The translations under genes and the position numbers were made by a program. Shown here in pieces: positions 32,590-42,769 of a DNA stretch of 64,000 nt (position 1 is the first letter of the stretch; each line of letters begins with the position of its first letter). Origin of the DNA: Arion vulgaris (Eukaryota; Mollusca; Gastropoda; Stylommatophora; Arionidae). The DNA is taken from positions 19,028,817-19,092,816 of the forward strand of contig CM036755.1 in the NCBI GenBank assembly GCA_020796225.1, given 5' to 3'. Under the pieces are notes generated by a model. It was not told the origin of the DNA, did not search any database, and was given only the letters and a program-made list of their open reading frames with translations.

Positions 32590-33420
32590 AGGTTTAACTG
32601 ATGATTGGTTTCCGAGATAATGCACGCTCGGTCGCTTGATATGGTGTGGTATTGTGGAGTTTTAAGATGTCTGTAACTCCATCAATCCATCTTTTCTTGG
32701 TCTGCCCCTCCTCTTGATGATTCCATTTTCAGGTTGTACGCTCTTGCAACTGGTGTATTCGGGTTCATTCTGACCAAGTGGCCAAACCATTTGAGTCTCT
32801 GTTTTTCAATGAATCTAATAGCAGGTGTTCCGACTGTTCTAATTTCCTCATTTCTTAAATGGTCTTTTTGTTTTATTTACCGCTTTCCTCAATGAAGATT
32901 GCATTTATAATCTGTCTTTTAGTCTCTACTGGAATTGCTGGGTGTTTCAAGATTGGGTAATTATATCCTCTTCATGTCCTGATTGACACATAAGGCTTCC
33001 ACAAGAGACTTCCACTGTTGCCGTTCTGCTGCCTTTCTACCAACCGTTTCCCACGTCAGGTCACACTCCTTCAACTCTCTCCACCGTTCTTCTCCATGCG
33101 CCTTTGGATGTCCAGGCACCGCTGTCCATCTGAGAGCTGTCCTAGCCCATGCCCCCAGTGGCATACAACATACATGTCCACACCACCTCCATCTTCGTCT
33201 CTTAATGATGGTCTCCAAGGATGTACAGTCTGTTCATTTCAAAAGCTCCTCATTTGTTATGGTATTTGGCCAAAACATTTGCAGGATTCTCCTTAAACAT
33301 TTATTCTGAAATGTCTCCAACTTGTGTATTATGTGTTGGGTCATTTAGATTGGGGTAAGTTGGTATGTAATGTTGTTGGCATGCTTAATTCTAGTTTCGA
33401 TCTCTCTGTCTAGTCTATGA
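32590..33420 (-). pseudogene. LINE pol C-terminal relic
   Basis: The minus strand at 33218-32961 encodes IIKRRRWRWCGHVCCMPLGA, ALRWTAVPGHPKAHGEERWR and TWETVGRKAAERQQWKSLVE, ending ALCVNQDMKRI. This is the intact-looking terminal part of an RTE-type protein. Flanking parts are frameshifted. A related degraded copy is at 47760-47990. Confidence 0.85.
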
Positions 33421-33478
33421 TGATTAAATCGAACCTGATATTACTAATACATGCAAGAGAAGGTAAGAGTGTACTCAC

Positions 33479-33740
33479 CCAGCTGTCAACATGAGTAGTT
33501 GTAGTCCCCATGCCACAGGGAAGCTGATAACTATAAACAAGACCATCAACGTTGATATGCTGATTAGCGGACCTGAACTCTCCAGCCATACCAGTAAAGA
33601 TGAAATATAGCTATGGCCAAACACTAAGAATAGAATAATAGCGATGATAGCTAATATAGAAGTGAAGCTTGCTCGGTAACACCAGTCATTGGAGTCTGGT
33701 GTGTCGGTAGTGATAGCATGCATAAAGACACTGCTTGGCC
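33479..33740 (-). CDS. TMEM64: TMEM64-like, coding exon 2
   Basis: Residues 89 (split) to 176 (split); 262 nt. The acceptor is CCATGAACAG and the donor is GG followed by GTGAGT. It encodes a short polar lead, then two hydrophobic segments (about residues 114-130 and 147-162) and FPVAWGLQLLMLTAG. Joined to exon 3, this forms the family signature at the start of the VTT domain. Confidence 0.94.
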
Positions 33741-33811
33741 CTGTTCATGGAAGACAAAGAACAATAACAGTCAACTGTTTAAAAAGAAACTAAAACAAAA
33801 ACTGTAGTTTA

Positions 33812-34002
33812 AAAGGATTTTCAAGCCAAAGGATTGACTTCATTACATCGGGTTTTACCCCATATGGCTTGGTCACACTCCTGCACAAACTCCGTAAACA
33901 ATTCTAGGGGTTTCTAGAAACAAATGCACCAGTGAACAGATTCAAACCCACGACCTTTGACTCGCAAGGCAAGGGCTTAAGCACTTAGCCATAGAGACTC
34001 TG
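33812..34002 (-). mobile_element. SINE family 2 copy, internally shortened
   Basis: On plus: AAAGGATTGACTTCATTACA, CAGTGAACAGATTCAAACCC, GGGCTTAAGCACTTAGCCAT. Part of the middle is missing. In TMEM64 intron 1. Confidence 0.75.
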
Positions 34003-34640
34003 ATGGGGCAGTGTAGGACAGGAGGGACATGAGTCTGTGGAATTTAATGGCCGCATAGCTAGTGCAGCCGCCACGAAATTGTTCAGGTTATAATGTTTTC
34101 TTTATGCCCGTGACAGAAAAAACTCATTGGCCTTACCGTGGATTGAGCCTGCGCTCTAATCTATTCGGCTAGACCATAGATTCCCAAACTTTTTTGGCCC
34201 ACCGCCCCCTTTACACAACATAAACTGTCTAACGCCCCCTCCACATACACCCCCATATATATGCATGCTCTATTTATTCTCTTTGACATATTAAATTGAT
34301 ATATATATATTTCTGTCATACATGGTCAATTTTCAAATGATTATATGCATGTAATACAAATTGATGAAAAAATAGATCGTTTAAGACGGGCATAAGATGA
34401 ATTAAAATGCAGAATTAACATTTTAAATGAGTATTCAATCGCAAAATCACCGAAATAATTTATTTAAAAATATATATTATTAATTTCTTCTTTAAGGAGC
34501 CCCCGAACCCTAATCGCCTGAACACCCCCCAAATTCTTCTGAACACACTATCGCCCCTCCCCCTCCCCAGAATGTTTCAGCACCCACTGGGGAGGGAGAA
34601 CCACCCACTTTGGGAAACGCTGGGCTAGACGCTCCACATA
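34003..34640 (-). mobile_element. SINE family 1 copy interrupted by a hAT MITE
   Basis: The tail and body (AGTGTAGGACAGGAGGGACA, TGGCCGCATAGCTAGTGCAG, AAATTGTTCAGGTTATAATG) run to the tRNA-like head at 34141-34174. There the MITE 34175-34622 interrupts it. The last head bases follow the second target duplication at 34631-34637. Confidence 0.87.
34175..34622. mobile_element. 448-bp non-autonomous hAT element, copy 2
   Basis: A perfect 8-bp target duplication, GGCTAGAC, lies at 34167-34174 and 34623-34630. Ends: CATAGATTCCCAAACTTTTT and (reversed) CAGCGTTTCCCAAAGTGGGT. Reverse-oriented relative of 25738-26160. The target is the tRNA-like head of a SINE. Confidence 0.93.
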
Positions 34641-34682
34641 CTTTACAAATACAATTATTAATGCTTATTTCTTTATATAAAA

Positions 34683-34985
34683 GACATCCTACAAGACCTG
34701 TATATCGAAGAGCATTGGCTCATAAATAGCATCATGTCGCGGAAGATGAAATATTTTGGCCATGTTAAATGTTACAGTGATTTGGAGAGAATGGTAATGG
34801 AAGGCATGGTTCCCGGAGTACGAGGCAGGTGACAACCAAGTCAAAAGTGGCAGCAGGATCTCATAGAAACCTTGAACATGTTGTTCGAAGAGGTAATAGA
34901 ACTTGCTGCTAGAGGCAGAGTTTTTTCAGGCGGGCTGTGGTGAAAGAGACATTTTGCAAGGGACATGCTAATTGATGATTTGTTT
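34683..34985 (+). pseudogene. LINE pol C-terminal relic
   Basis: Encodes HWLINSIMSRKMKYFGHVKC, DLERMVMEGMVPGVRGR, stop, then KWQQDLIETLNMLFEEVIEL and AARGRVFSGGLW. This order matches the LINE at 27830-28625, whose minus-strand frame stops just before this region. In TMEM64 intron 1. Confidence 0.8.
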
Positions 34986-35029
34986 ATGCTAGAAATTAGT
35001 ATTTTATTTAGTCATACGGGTGCATAGGT

Positions 35030-35360
35030 GCACAGTCTCCCACAGCGCAGATTCAAAGAGACACAGCCTCCCACAGTGTATATCAATTTGTTTAGTCTTC
35101 CCCAGGACAGATTCACAGGTTACCCTATTTTCTCCTGAGCAGATCCAAATGTGATATATCTCCCCCTGGTCAAATTTAAAGATGATCTCTCCACCCTGTG
35201 CAGGTCCATAGGTGACCTGTCTCTCCATCTGGGCGGATCTTAAGGTTCTCTCCGCCTGGGCAGATTCAAAAATAATCCTGGGCAGATCTAAAGGTGCTCT
35301 CTCCATCTGGACAGATCATTAAGTGATCTGTCTTTCCTGGGCAGATCCAACAGTAATTTT
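35030..35360. repeat. degenerate tandem repeat with (T/C)GGGCAGATC core
   Basis: Eight or more poorly conserved units of about 30-38 bp with GGGCAGATCCAA or similar, then GGTGATCTGTCT or similar. The 100-codon minus-strand frame across it is a repeat artefact. Confidence 0.65.
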
Positions 35361-35364
35361 CCCT

Positions 35365-35606
35365 GGTAGCGGCTTTTCAGCATGCTCTTCTCGATTTTGA
35401 ACTGCAAAGGGTTCTATTACGTGCTCAAATTGAACACGGGACCTACGTTTATCGTCCGTCTCCGATAGGATTAGGAACTCAACCTCACCTACACTGAGAT
35501 CAGGCATCTCTGGAAAAATATCCAGATGGTTCTATGAGGGAGCGAACCTGGTACCTTTGACATGAGAGACGAGCACCTAACCTCTATGCCACAGAGACCT
35601 CTTAAT
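35365..35606 (-). mobile_element. SINE family 4 copy
   Basis: On plus: TTTTGAACTGCAAAGGGTTC, CGTCCGTCTCCGATAGGATT, ATCTCTGGAAAAATATCCAG, then the head ending CTATGCCACAGAGACC. It abuts the 27-bp minisatellite. Confidence 0.85.
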
Positions 35607-35610
35607 ACAA

Positions 35611-36451
35611 TTACACAAACAGAGAACATGCAGTGCCTTACACAAACAGAGAACATGCAGTGCCTTACACAAACAGAGAACATGCAGTGTGTTACACAAA
35701 CAGAGAACATGCAGTGCGTTACACAAACAGAGAACATGCAGTGCCTTACACAAACAGAGAACATGCAGTGTCTTACACAAACAGAGAACATGCAGTGTCT
35801 TACACAAACAGAGAACATGCAGTGCCTTACACAAACAGAGAACATGCAGTGCCTTACACAAACAGAGAACATGCAGTGCCTTACACAAACAGAGAACATG
35901 CAGTGTGTTACACAAACAGAGAACATGCAGTGCCTTACACAAACAGAGAACATGCAGTGTGTTACACAAACAGAGAACATGCAGTGCGTTACACAAACAG
36001 AGAACATGCAGTGCCTTACACAAACAGAGAACATGCAGTGTCTTACACAAACAGAGAACATGCAGTGTCTTACACAAACAGAGAACATGCAGTGCCTTAC
36101 ACAAACAGAGAACATGCAGTGCCTTACACAAACAGAGAACATGCAGTGTGTTACACAAACAGAGAACATGCAGTGCCTTACACAAACAGAGAACATGCAG
36201 TGCCTTACACAAACAGAGAACATGCAGTGTCTTACACAAACAGAGAACATGCAGTGCCTTACACAAACAGAGAACATGCAGTGCCTTACACAAACAGAGA
36301 ACATGCAGTGTGTTACACAAACAGAGAACATGCAGTGCCTTACACAAACAGAGAACATGCAGTGCCTTACACAAACAGAGAACATGCAGCGTGTTACACA
36401 AACAGAGAACATGCAGTGCCTTACACAAACAGAGAACATGCAGTGCCTTAC
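35611..36451. repeat. 27-bp minisatellite ending at the TMEM64 exon 1 donor
   Basis: About 31 copies of a unit which on the minus strand is GTAAGGCACTGCATGTTCTC plus TGTTTGT. Positions 4-6 vary (GG, CG, CA, GA after GTAA). The array ends exactly where exon 1 starts (36452), and the last unit supplies the real GTAAGG donor. Because 27 is a multiple of three, five frames stay open for 289-379 codons; none is a gene. Confidence 0.97.
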
Positions 36452-36716
36452 CTTCTATTAAATCTTCTTGTTTATCATTGTGCGTCTGTTCTCCTTCTCC
36501 AGGATTACCATCATCATCATCATCTGTTCTCTGCAATAACTGCTGGTATTCACTGTGATAGTGCTGATGATGCCATTCAGCAGAACTGTTCTTATGATAG
36601 CCCTGTTCTGTATCATTGTTGTGTCCAGAGTCAATGTTCACAGGTAGAAATAAAGCATCAAACTTGGACGAACCGCCAATCAAAAGTTCTTGATTGATCT
36701 TGAACTTGGTCATCAT
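36452..36716 (-). CDS. TMEM64: TMEM64-like, coding exon 1 (N-terminus)
   Basis: Residues 1-88 plus the first base of codon 89. The start ATG at 36716 is followed directly by a second ATG, and an in-frame TGA two codons upstream (36722-36720) makes this the first possible start. The region is polar and probably cytosolic: MMTKFKINQELLIGGSSKFD, a His-rich segment (EWHHQHYHSEYQQLLQ), and an acidic run (TDDDDDGNPGEGEQ). This N-terminus is not conserved in families I can recall, so its assignment rests on the exact phase match to exon 2 and on the donor GAAG/GTAAGG. Confidence 0.85.
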
Positions 36717-36720
36717 GGAT

Positions 36721-36748
36721 CATACAAGGTCAATCATTTATTGCTCTG
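36721..36748 (-). other. probable splice acceptor of an upstream 5' UTR exon
   Basis: The minus strand reads TTTCTTTGATTTTTTCAG just before AGCAATAAATG. This is a pyrimidine-rich tract with AG at 36747-36746, 30 bp upstream of the start codon. It suggests that the exon with the start codon is the second exon and that a non-coding first exon lies further upstream, above 36750. Confidence 0.5.
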
Positions 36749-36799
36749 AAAAAATCAAAGAAAAAAAATTGAAACAAATTTGAATTGTCTTTTCTTTCT

Positions 36800-37240
36800 T
36801 TTCTCCAATCCTGGTTTGCGTCAGGATAAGAAGAGACTTCTAGAACGAGCCCTAGTGTGCGCTTCATAAGTAGTGTCTTTCGTCGCCTCTGTTACCCCTG
36901 AGGTCCACCTTTTGTGTAGCCAGCCTTTTGCTTTGTATCCATTGTATCGGAGCAGCATTGCCCTTTGAGGTGCACTGTCTGTTGGTAGTCTGCTTATGTG
37001 GCCAAACCATTTAACTTGTTTCTTGATAAAGTTTGGTACTGATGTTGTATTCACTTTTTTCTGATGTCTTCATTTCTCAACCGGTCTCTTCTTGTTACCC
37101 CCAGCATTCTGTGTAGACACTTCATCTCTGTCGTGACTAGTTTTCTTCTATCAGTTGATGTCAGCGTCCAGGTTTGGCACTGGTAGCGTAATGTGGGGAG
37201 AAAGATTGTGTTGAACATTGCTCTTTTTGTGTTCATGATC
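36800..37240 (-). pseudogene. LINE pol C-terminal relic
   Basis: Two frames: RAMFNTIFLPTLRYQCQTWT and RRKLVTTEMKCLHRMLGVTR at 37236-37051, then VKWFGHISRLPTDSAPQRAM and a basic tail at 37054-36821, separated by a frameshift. A close copy, same orientation, is at 54420-54845. Confidence 0.85.
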
Positions 37241-37584
37241 TTTTAAAGGGGACCAAAACCCCCATACAGAGAAAATCTGCAGTAGATTGGAAGACCTCAT
37301 CTTCATCAGGTGCCGTTCCGGTGTAGGTGATCATGGATTTCCACAAATCTCTGTCTCTGATGTTTGCTATCATCTCAGATGTTGATGCTTTTTCATGCAG
37401 TGAAGTCAGGATGTTAACAATTTTCTCTGTCTTCCTCTGTCTAGTCTCCCCTCGATTCTACCAATTGTCACAATGTGTTTTAAACCTCACCTTCTCATTA
37501 TATTTGCACTATTTCTGCAACATTTACATGCACATTTAACCAAAAGTTGAGAAACACTGTTTAGGAATTGAGATGGCAACTTGC

Positions 37585-38005
37585 GATACTACCTGTCGAG
37601 GTTAGGTGCTCACCCCTCGCTCCAAAGGTACTCGTCGTTCCTCGGGAGCTATCGGGATATTTTTCCAGAGATACCTGATCTCAAGTCTCTAATCCTATCG
37701 GAGATGGGCGATAAAACATAGGTCCTGTATTAAATGTGATCATGTAAAAGAAACACAGCAGTTCAAAATCGAAGACCAGACTGGAAAGTTGCTGCCCGGG
37801 CAACATTCATTAGAAAGATTTTTTAAAATATTCTTACAAAATATTTTCACCATCTTCTAAATTACACCAGGGATCATTGCTGGTGCTACGGAGTTCATGC
37901 ACTGTAGCTGAGATCTCCCTGTGTAAGAAATAGATCGGAGCACACATGGTCGCTCACCAAAGTGCAATGATGATGATCCTATCAATCAATCGATCCTATT
38001 TTCGC
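37585..38005 (+). mobile_element. SINE family 4 copy
   Basis: From AGGTTAGGTGCTCACCCCTC through TTTTTCCAGAGATACCTGAT and TGTAGCTGAGATCTCCCTGT to the tail TGATGATGATCCTATCAATC. Confidence 0.8.
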
Positions 38006-38449
38006 TACATCTACATGCAAATTTAACCACAAGTTTGAGAACCACTGTTTCAGAAACTTGTATGTACACATCTGCAAGCACGTTTTTTTTTAAATACAGT
38101 TTTACCCAAACCAAGGAATTAAAATATTTTCTGAAAAATTAAAGAAATAAAAAAAAAAACCACACAACAGACATGCTAGAAAAATATCTAAAAAAAAATA
38201 AAATGTGTTGCATGGAATGCTGTTTTGATAGAGTTGCTGCACTGAAATAGTTTAAGCAGATGCTGTAAATGTGAGCGTATGAAAGAAGCAATGTTACCAC
38301 TCCTTGGTTTCTCTACATAAATATCTTGACATTTCACCTCATACGTTGGAATTTTGTGTGTTTTTTCTCGGTTAAGACTCTGGAGTTTGTAAATTAGTAA
38401 GATATTAATCATTGATCACTAAGGTCTACATCATTAGTCGTATAACTCC
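38005..38449. other. unassigned AT-rich stretch
   Basis: No recognised feature. The minus-strand frame of 74 codons at 38412-38188 resembles nothing I know. Confidence 0.35.
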
Positions 38450-39389
38450 CACTGTCCTCTCTGTTGTCACCGTGTCCTAGTCCCACCCATTTTGCTGTCC
38501 ACTCTGTTGCTATAATGTCCTAGTCCCATCCACTCCACTGTTGTCATGTCATAGTCCCATCCTAACCCACTGTCCCCTCTGTTGTTGTGTCATAGTCCCA
38601 CCCTAACCCACTATCCTCTCTGTTGTCATGTCATAGTCCCACCCTAAGCCAATGTCCCTCTGTTGTCATGTCATAGTCCCACCCTAACCCAGCCCCCTCT
38701 GTTGTCATGTCACAGTCCCACCCTAACACTCTGTTGTCATGTCATAGCCCACCCTAACCCGCTGTCCTATCTGTTGTCATGTCATAGTCCCATCCTAACA
38801 CACTGTCTTCTTTGTTGTCATGTCATAGTCCCATCCTAACTCACTGTCCTCTCTGTTGTCATGTCATAGTCTCGTGCTAACCCACTGACCCCTCTGTTGT
38901 CATGTCATAGTCCCACCCTAACCCACTGTCCCTTCTGTTGTCATGTCATAGTCCCATCCTAACCCACTGTCCCCTCTGTTGTCATGTCATAGTCCCATCC
39001 TAACACACTGTCCTCTCTGTTGTCATGTCATAGTCTCGTCCTAACCCACTGTCCCCTCTGTTGTCATGTCATAGTCCCATCCTAACCCGCTATCCCTTCT
39101 GTTGTCATGTCATAGTCCCATCCTAACACACTGTCCTCTCTGTTGTCATGTCATAGTCTCGTGCTAACCCACTGTCCCCTCTGTTGTCATGTCATAGTCC
39201 CATCCTAACCCGCTATCCCTTCTGTTGTCATGTCATAGTCCCATCCTAACACACTGTCCCCTCTGTTGTCATGTCATAGTCTCGTCCTAACCCGCTATCC
39301 CTTCTGTTGTCATGTCATAGTCCCACCCTAACCCACTGTCCCCTCTGTTGTCATGTCATAGTCCCACCCTAACCCGCTATCCCTTCTGA
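38450..39389. repeat. 41-bp minisatellite, about 22 copies
   Basis: The unit is CTCTGTTGTCATGTCATAGT followed by CCCATCCTAACCCACTGTCC. The first copies are divergent; later ones show two- to three-unit blocks that recur (variants CTCGTGCTAACCC and CCCGCTATCCCT alternate). Confidence 0.95.
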
Positions 39390-39534
39390 CGGCAGCAGAG
39401 ATGGGGCACCTGGGCTATGAGAGGGAGAAAGAAATCTCAAAGTGTTTGTATGGTGGTAAAGTTTTGCTTAGGACAAGCTATTTGATGATGACAAACACAT
39501 TCAAAGTACACTTCCTATCATGTATGAAATGAAA

Positions 39535-39781
39535 GTGAAAATCGTGGCATATCCTTTACAGGACGTCGCAATCAACCACACTAAGCGAGTTGTTGATTTT
39601 CTAGGCACCACTTATACATTCAGAAGTTTGTCATTTCTTTATGAACGGTGAGGACTATTTTTACCTTTTGTTAAAATCTCGCTGCAATGAATTTGCTTCC
39701 AAACTGCCTGCCGGGGAGTTTGAACCAGGTACATTTGGGTTATGATCGAGCTCACTACCACTTAAGCTACAGACGCCCACT
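39535..39781 (-). mobile_element. SINE family 3 copy
   Basis: On plus: GGACGTCGCAATCAACCACA, GAATTTGCTTCCAAACTGCC, GGAGTTTGAACCAGGTACAT, GAGCTCACTACCACTTAAGC, the reversed family 3 in order. Confidence 0.85.
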
Positions 39782-40260
39782 TATCAGGAACACATGCCAT
39801 AAAATGAGACTAAGGTACGGTTGTGATAAGGCTAGCCACATTATCAAGTACAATTCGGTGACTTCAGGTTGATTAAGTTCAAACTATCATATCTCGGTGA
39901 ACAATAACACTTGAATTCAAATATTCCTCCTCTTACATGTTAAAACTTGCACCAAAAACAAATAACACAGAAATTAACCACACAAAAAAAACCAACACTA
40001 ATAAAGAAATAGAGATAGATTCAACTTTGACCTCAGATAAGAGAATAATGAGATTAACATCAAAAGTACTAACAAATAAAATCAGATCTGCACCAACTAT
40101 AATGATTGTTTTACCTTTTTTTCCATTTCAAGTTTTCCACATTTATTTCATCTTTCATTTTGAGTTACATATTTTACGACCGTTACAGATTTATTGTCTG
40201 ACTGTATATGTTATGTCTGCCATATAAGAAGTCTAGATTTATTCGCTTCTGTTGAATTCT
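39782..40260. other. unassigned AT-rich stretch
   Basis: A plus-strand frame (39937-40227, Lys/Thr/Asn-rich then hydrophobic) has no family resemblance and I do not call it. Confidence 0.35.
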
Positions 40261-40261
40261 T

Positions 40262-40340
40262 TGCTTAATGAAGGCATTTTGGTCAAAACGTCTCTGCATA
40301 TTGTTTTTGTAAAACTACGATACTTTGTTTTTACGTGTTT
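40262..40340 (+). mobile_element. Penelope-type terminal repeat fragment
   Basis: CTTAATGAAGGCATTTTGGT then CAAAACGTC, followed by GTTTTTGTAAAACTACGATA. The same end sequence occurs in the elements at 43946, 59880 and (reversed) elsewhere. Confidence 0.6.
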
Positions 40341-40439
40341 TATCAAACTACCATCACCGTTAACACATTGATAAATCCAACTAAATCATAAAGCAAGCAT
40401 TTTAAAAACAATTTATTTATTCAACATTATGTTATCAGT

Positions 40440-41215
40440 CAAATACCAACACAAGACGATTACTATAATATGAACAGATTGGAACAAGTTGTCATTCTGT
40501 GCCTTAGAAAAGAACAGACTCTGCAGTTACATGTATACAAAATTCTTTCTTCTGCGTTCTCACTAGGTTGGGATTTCGCATTCTCTAATAAAGGCAGCCG
40601 TCTGCCTCAGATTATCAGCCACGCCATACAGTTTGTCTTGGACACTGGTGTAAGTGGGCCACCTCTTTCTTCTCAAGTCTGCATTATGGGGACAGTTCTG
40701 TAGGATATAATTCCTATGATTTCTGCTTCCCGTTTGTGCCGACCTCTTCAGCAGTAAGTTTTGGCCACCCTCGTGATGGTAGGTCTGACATTCTTCATTG
40801 TGAAGGGTCGTTGAACCATGTTATGCGCCTTATGGCCTGGTGCATCCGTTTTCTGCAAGCATTTGTTTCGGTTAGCATTCCCTAACGGACACATGCATCC
40901 GATTTCAGCCAAACCTTCTTAGTTGCCTCTTACGACATGCGTGGCAGGCATCTGGTTCTATTCTTTATAACCCCCAAATTTGGGCCCCGGTAACCACTTG
41001 GGTGGTATACAAAATTCAAGATTGACAATTCAGCCATGTGTACACGCACATCAGACTGCAGAGCACATACTTCAAGACTATCTTGAATATGATATATTGA
41101 GGCAAATTCACTGGCCTAACGAAACAACATTGGACATAAAACTACACGGACCTTTGTGTGAGCTACGAAAGACAGTGAAGTTTATACAAGAAACAACGTT
41201 GAATATATAAACAAT
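40440..41215 (+). pseudogene. LINE RNase H C-terminal relic, split by a SINE
   Basis: Before the SINE: RLEQVVILCLRKEQTLQLHV. After it: TAEHILQDYLEYDILRQIHW and KLHGPLCELRKTVKFIQETT, the typical C-terminus of I-type LINE polyproteins with the QTAEHIL signature. Frameshifted. Confidence 0.82.
40546..41004 (-). mobile_element. SINE family 5 copy with 13-bp target duplication
   Basis: GTATACAAAATTC flanks both ends (40533-40545 and 41005-41017). The element interrupts the LINE coding relic, so it is younger than that LINE copy. Confidence 0.92.
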
Positions 41216-41299
41216 ATTTCAAGTGAACGAAAGGAAGGAAGAATTTTATCAGTGTCAAACGTGAACAATGACTGCAGATAATAAGAGTACAATCATAGT

Positions 41300-41455
41300 A
41301 ACATAAGATGTCTTTGAATAGCTGCAGGAGTAACAAGGAAGGATACAATTACCAGTGAAGAAATTAGAAGACTGGGAATGAAACCAACTTTGAAATGTAT
41401 TACAGAACAACAAATCAAGTGGTCTGGACATCTAACAAGAATGTCCTGATATTGT
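41300..41455 (+). pseudogene. LINE pol fragment
   Basis: Encodes VTRKDTITSEEIRRLGMKPT and ITEQQIKWSGHLTRM, the segment around the (W/F)GH motif of RT-type LINEs. Confidence 0.7.
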
Positions 41456-41496
41456 AAGCCACAGTGAGACACGATGAACAAATATAATGACTATAA

Positions 41497-41725
41497 AGCA
41501 ATCTGTGGCTTAGTGGTAGTGAGCTCAATCACAACACAAGAGTAAATGGTTCAAACTCCGCGACGAGCAGTTTGGAAGCAATTTGATTCCAGTGAACTTT
41601 TACGAACTGTAAAAAATAGACCTCACCATTTAGAAAGCAATGGCAAACTACTGAAAGTATAAGTGGTGCATAGAAAATCAACAACTCGCTTACTGTGGTT
41701 GATGGTGACGCCCTGAAAAGCCATG
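41497..41725 (+). mobile_element. SINE family 3 copy
   Basis: Head GTGGCTTAGTGGTAGTGAGC, B-box-like GGTTCAAACTCC, body CAGTTTGGAAGCAATTTGAT and AGCAATGGCAAACTACTGAA. Confidence 0.85.
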
Positions 41726-41964
41726 TCAATTTTAGCTGTAAAGCAACAACAACAAAATACAATGTAAAAGATGGAGCGACAACGTCAATACAACATCTTA
41801 TAAGAAATAAACATCAGTTTACAAGACACATTTGATAAAGACAACAAAAGATTCTGATATATTTCTCCCTAAACACTTCATAAAAGGTAAACGGTGAAAG
41901 AAAAGAAGATGTCTTGTGGGATCACATACATTTACAGAAAAAGGTAGGAGAAAAATACCCTGTG

Positions 41965-42240
41965 ATGTAGTTTATTGTATTTCACCAGGTGGATGATGGA
42001 ATTGGTTGTCCACTCTTGTCATTAAGCACAGAGATGGGAGCTTTAATTTGCGTTCAAGGGCCAGATGAGTCGCCCTTGTTTTGTAGTGTATCCATGTTTA
42101 TTTAGTGTAGTGTTTTCTTGGTCTTCCCTTGGCTCTAGTACCCGATCTCTTTGTATTGTATGCTGTTATAGGTGGTTGGTTGTATTTCATTCTCATTAAA
42201 TGTCCAAACTGCCGCATTTGTTGTTTTCCAGCGTAGATGA
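41965..42240 (-). pseudogene. LINE 3'-end relic
   Basis: Shares the 3' UTR block GTGGATGATGGAATTGGTTG and the RSGTRAKGRPRK coding block with 43720-43935 and 44455-45000. Fragmentary. Confidence 0.65.
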
Positions 42241-42290
42241 AATGTAGTCCCTACAGAGAAGTGAACCTAACTTGACTGTTGTGTCATTCA

Positions 42291-42342
42291 GTAGGGAGGG
42301 GGAAGAGGGAGGGGAGAGGGAAGGGAGGGAGAAAGAGAGGGC
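42291..42342. repeat. purine-only (GGA/GAGG)n tract
   Basis: About 50 bp of G and A only (AGGGAGGGGGAAGAGGGAGG and on). A candidate for G-quadruplex or triplex structure, next to a degraded family 4 SINE head (about 42345-42440). Confidence 0.75.
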
Positions 42343-42564
42343 TCTGACTCGATCGCACCTACACTGAGATCAGGGATCACTATTTAACCAAGAATTTTCT
42401 GAGCCTGATGGAAGCACCGCACCTTAACGCCACAGAACCGTAGGGGCGTATTATCTGACAGCGTCACATCGTGGTGTATCTTCTTACAGTCAACCATGAC
42501 CAATGAAGTACACAAGGAACACTACCGCTAAACTGGTTTGAAAGGGGAAAAGTAATATAAAGAC

Positions 42565-42768
42565 GAAGGATTGACTTAACTGTACCGGGTTTCCCCATAT
42601 GGTCATGTCTCTCCCCGCAGAAATGGCACGCCAGATATCGAGGATTGCACAAATCACAGCAACAATCATATGGATCTCCTGAAAAAATTGCACTCTGTCC
42701 GGATTCGAACCCACAATCTTCAGAACGCTAGACAAACGTCTCAACCACTTCGCCATTGAGACTCCCCT
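42565..42768 (-). mobile_element. SINE family 2 copy
   Basis: On plus: AAGGATTGACTTAACTGTAC, GCAGAAATGGCACGCCAGAT, CCGGATTCGAACCCACAATC. Flanked on the right by CAACCACTTCGCCATTGAGA. Confidence 0.85.
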
Positions 42769-42769
42769 A

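Larger units (their letters stand above)
24808..36716 (-). other. TMEM64: TMEM64-like gene, five coding exons
   Basis: Coding exons, in transcript order: 36716-36452, 33740-33479, 30691-30457, 28864-28703 and 24954-24808. Each intron starts GT and ends AG, phases match at every junction, and the spliced frame is 1071 nt (356 residues plus stop). The protein matches the TMEM64 layout: a polar N-terminus, then a VTT/DedA (SNARE-associated Golgi) membrane domain. The signature FPVAWGLQLLMLTAGYLYG spans the exon 2/3 junction, LTRLTPIPFGLQNALFS ends exon 3, and a last hydrophobic segment begins exon 5. TMEM64 proteins are multi-pass endomembrane proteins linked in mammals to ER calcium handling through SERCA2. 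The VTT relatives TMEM41B and VMP1 are lipid scramblases, but that activity is not inferred here. All introns are filled with SINE, LINE and tandem repeats. Confidence 0.93.

Noticed and set aside
35562..36716. Open frames of 289-379 codons over the 27-bp array
   Set aside because: They arise in five frames because the unit is a multiple of three. Only the non-repetitive end 36452-36716 is coding, as TMEM64 exon 1.
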